A DNA stretch of 64,000 bases, from contig LODT01000004.1 of the NCBI GenBank assembly GCA_001606155.1, positions 558,001-622,000 on the forward strand, in the 5' to 3' direction. Below are positions 61,401 to 64,000 of this stretch, in pieces (the stretch's first letter is position 1; each line of letters begins with the position of its first letter). Source of the stretch: Tieghemostelium lacteum (Eukaryota > Evosea > Eumycetozoa > Dictyosteliales > Raperosteliaceae). The translations under genes were made by a program, and so were the position numbers. The notes below the pieces were generated by a model, which did no database searches, was not told the origin of the DNA, and worked only from the letters and a program-made list of their open reading frames with translations.

Positions 61401-63513
61401 AGAGAATAGCTGCAAATTCACTCTTACTAAAGAGAGTGTCTTTCTTGGTCAATAGTACACCAGTTAGAATGTGATCTTGAATTAGACCTCTAAGTGGTCC
61501 ACCGTTTCTTGGGCCTAGATATTGATAGTTATTAGCAGCAATTTCACGAATCTCCGAAGCTGCCAATAAACTCTGAGGAAAATGAATATTCATTTCATCA
61601 CCATCAAAATCTGCATTATAAGTCGAACAATTGCAATAATGCATACGAAGTGTTTTCTCATCTTTACCTAAAACCTTTACACGGTGACCCATGATACCGG
61701 GTTTATGTAATGTAGGTTGACGATTTGCCAAAACAAAGTCACCATTAAGTAAATGTCTGTAAACCTTCTTGTTAGTGCCTCTGGGTGCATGTGGATGACT
61801 GGTTAGCAGAGTCTTACTCAAAGCAATTCTCTTTTCAAGAGACTCTTTACTGAGGTTGGTAAGATATCCATTTTCATCTTCGATAAAGTTTGCACCTGGA
61901 TACACATCAGGACCGTTAATGACAGCCTGTGCCATCTGTTGATAGTTGAATGAGGTAACAGGTTGTGGGAATGTCAAGGTTTTTGCAAAATACTGTGGTA
62001 CACCCATTTCATTGGACTCCAAACTGATATCAGGACTGATAACAGTACGAGCTGCATAGTTTACTCTCTTACCCATCATATGTTTTCTAAAGAGACCTTC
62101 CTTCTTTTCAAGAATCTGTTTGATACCGTTGGCAACTTGATTCATTGGAGTTGATGATTTACTGTTATCGTACATGTTATTTACATGTAATTGAAGTTCA
62201 CATACGGCATTGACCAAAAACTTGGCTTTACCTTCACCAGATTCAATGGACTGTTTAATCAATTTATTACATTTTAGCATACCTTTAAAATGTGAGTTTT
62301 GTGGATGTTCACCACGTCGGCCGTTCATGTAATTTGGAGGTCTGTATCTTGAAGGTGTCACTGGGAATACCTCCATAAAGAAACTCTCTACAGTTGACTC
62401 TTTTTTAAGTAAACCTTTTTTATCAGATTGATCAGTAACAGTGTGACCAAATAATAAATCTAAAATTTCTTTTTCATTGTAAAAAAGATCTTTGATTTGT
62501 TCCAACATCTCCCATGGTGCAAACCAAGTACCGTGTATAGTTTGTTCGTCAACAGATGAGAAGTTTACTTTATATTTACGATGGCTGTTCTTTTTGGCAT
62601 AAGTGTCAGTTAGGGGCATTATAAAAAGTTTGGATCTTGATGCATCACCATTACGAATACGTGGTGAATATCCTTGACAATTGGCACAGGCTGTAGTATG
62701 TGATCCAGCAATACCCAAGAACTCACGTAAAATCTGTCTACGAAGATCCTCAAAATGTACTACTTTTTCTTGACCAGTTTGAATACCACCCTGCTCGTCA
62801 ATTTGTTTTAATAAATTAATTGGAATCATTGATGGATTATCAATGTGATCCTCTCCATCATTCTCACTGTCATCATCTTTTTCATCTTCATCCTCTTCAT
62901 CCTTTTTTAATAATTCTTCTAATTCCTTATTAGTTCCTTTTTTTAATGTATTCTTATAATCTTCATCTAAAATCTTTGCAGCTACAATTTCACCTGAATA
63001 TAATAACTTTAATAATTTTATATAATGCTCAATCTAAAATAAAATTGTATAAATATATCAGTAAATGTATGTAAAATAAAGAGATATGAAACACTATACA
63101 TACTTGAACTTTACCATGTTTAAAAAAGTTACAATTAAAACATTTACTTTTTAAAAGTTTTAGTAAAACTTGAAATGTAACAGGATTATAACAAGGTAAT
63201 GCTAATTCTATATGTCCAAAATGTCCTGGACATTCTATATAATCAAGTCCACATGTATAACATCTATAATTTTACATATTATATAATTAATATTGGATAA
63301 TTTAGGATGGATAGTATAATAGCAATATTACATTTCAGGTGGACCTATTGGACCTAATGATGGATCATGTAAACCACCTAAAATTGAACTACCTAATGAA
63401 TCAAAGGCCTCAGTTTCAATAATTTGTTTTACTGAAAGCTTTCTAATATCATTTGATGTATAAAATTGAAATGAAACATTGGATACTTCATTTTTAATAA
63501 TATTAGTAGCCAT
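58468..63513 (-). CDS. rpa1: DNA-directed RNA polymerase I, largest subunit
   Basis: Three exons, 63513-63332, 63263-63104 and 63033-58468, with introns of 68 and 70 bp (GTAATA..TAG, GTATGT..TAG); 1635 residues. The N-terminus MATNIIKNEVSNVSFQFYTS leads to the clamp zinc site (CYTCGLDYIECPGHFGHIEL). The catalytic Mg2+ loop NADFDGDEMNIHFPQS is near residue 588. Other landmarks are [40 protein letters not shown] (bridge/funnel) and [20 protein letters not shown] (trigger loop). An acidic, Lys-rich insert (KKKSKKNQKG; DDMDDDESEIENK), typical of Pol I, lies near residue 1380. It transcribes rDNA in the nucleolus. The length and insert separate it from Pol II and Pol III, and no C-terminal heptad repeats are present. 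Confidence 0.96.
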
Positions 63514-63708
63514 TGTTAATCTCGGCCGAGACAAATTAAGAAAAAAAATTTGAAAAAAAAAATGAACAAAAAAACGAGTAAAAAAAACGAGAAATGATCA
63601 TAATAATTAAACCTATAAGGATTGGTAAAAGAGAACAATTTATACTTCTAATGAATAAACTAATAAAAGAATGATGGTAAATATACTGCACAACTAACCT
63701 ATCCTTTC

Positions 63709-64000
63709 CTATGAAAATATCTGTTTAATAGTTGATCCAATAGTTGTGTTTGGTATTTGTATAGTGCAATTTAATTTCTGGTTTCTATAAATTTTGTAGG
63801 TCAAAAAATCTTGAGAGTATTGAACTGTCCACAAATTTGGGTGAACAATGTTACCTTTATATTTCGAGGTAAAATCAATGACACACCAATTTGAAACTAC
63901 TTTTAATAGGGCTTCATATGAACCCCCTGCTGTAAACCTATTAAGATGTAATTGTAGCCTATCACCTTCTGAAACCAGTTCAATAGCCCAATTATATTTA
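63709..64000 (-). CDS. 3' end of an unknown gene, cut by the window edge
   Basis: The minus strand is open from the right edge to TAG at 63711-63709, 96 codons with no start in the window. It reads KYNWAIELVSEGDRLQLHLN, RFTAGGSYEALLKVVSNWCV, HPNLWTVQYSQDFLTYKIYR and ends TTIGSTIKQIFS. The composition is protein-like (Trp, Cys, Tyr in context). I do not recognise the family. Note the TAG stop, rare in this window, so this may be a remnant rather than an active gene. Confidence 0.5.
   Translation of the reverse strand, partial: KYNWAIELVSEGDRLQLHLNRFTAGGSYEALLKVVSNWCVIDFTSKYKGNIVHPNLWTVQYSQDFLTYKIYRNQKLNCTIQIPNTTIGSTIKQIFS

Overview
This window looks like nuclear DNA from a social amoeba (Dictyostelia). 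It is very AT-rich, its introns are short (mostly 60-100 bp, GTATGT/GTAAGT to TAG/CAG), and every confidently bounded gene ends in TAA. It holds an AAT-encoded poly-Asn tract, homopolymer-rich intergenic DNA, and lineage-typical families: tandem secreted proteins, an F-box/LRR-type protein, a large ankyrin-type protein, and a tRNA gene with a LINE inserted beside it. I cannot name the species. The low number of poly-Asn/Gln tracts suggests a species other than D. discoideum, but that is a guess.

Layout. 1-9.96 kb: a decayed remnant, a Costars protein, a membrane protein with an in-frame TGA, a decayed gene, BUB3, an AIMP1/Arc1p-type tRNA-binding protein, a helical protein, an unknown zinc-finger-like locus and a DUF4419 protein. 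10-11.4 kb: gene-poor, with foldback repeats. 11.4-15.4 kb: ArfGAP2/3 (Glo3 type), the proteasome chaperone UMP1/POMP and an L-type-lectin-like protein. 15.4-22.5 kb: three tandem paralogues with an HTTM (vitamin-K-dependent carboxylase-like) membrane domain. 22.6-30.1 kb: Ap4A phosphorylase, alpha-galactosidase, NDP kinase, a methionine synthase reductase-like diflavin fragment and two secreted proteins. 30.6-35.5 kb: an LRR protein, a 5'-truncated LINE flanked by a 26-bp target-site duplication 30 bp downstream of tRNA-Gln(CTG), and a penta-EF-hand protein. 36.3-39.2 kb: a tandem pair of secreted EGF-like proteins. 39.2-46 kb: an ankyrin-type protein and a P1B heavy-metal ATPase with a striking Cys-rich repeat extension. 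46.6-64 kb: two poorly known proteins, a LURP-one-related protein, the E4 ubiquitin ligase UFD2, a small two-exon gene, a DNase II-like secreted protein, a partial copy of the ankyrin gene, a SAP-like protein, the largest RNA polymerase I subunit, and the 3' end of a further gene at the right edge.

No single operon-like system is present; most genes are ordinary eukaryotic housekeeping genes. The coherent local stories are: (1) the HTTM trio, with a 120-bp core almost identical at the DNA level (gene conversion) and similar CA/GT-rich boxes upstream of each copy; (2) the metal ATPase with a metallothionein-like N-terminus and altered membrane metal-site residues; (3) an in-frame TGA in a conserved-looking membrane protein, a selenoprotein candidate; (4) the tRNA-targeted LINE. 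All family calls are from reading translated sequence; no database search was run.
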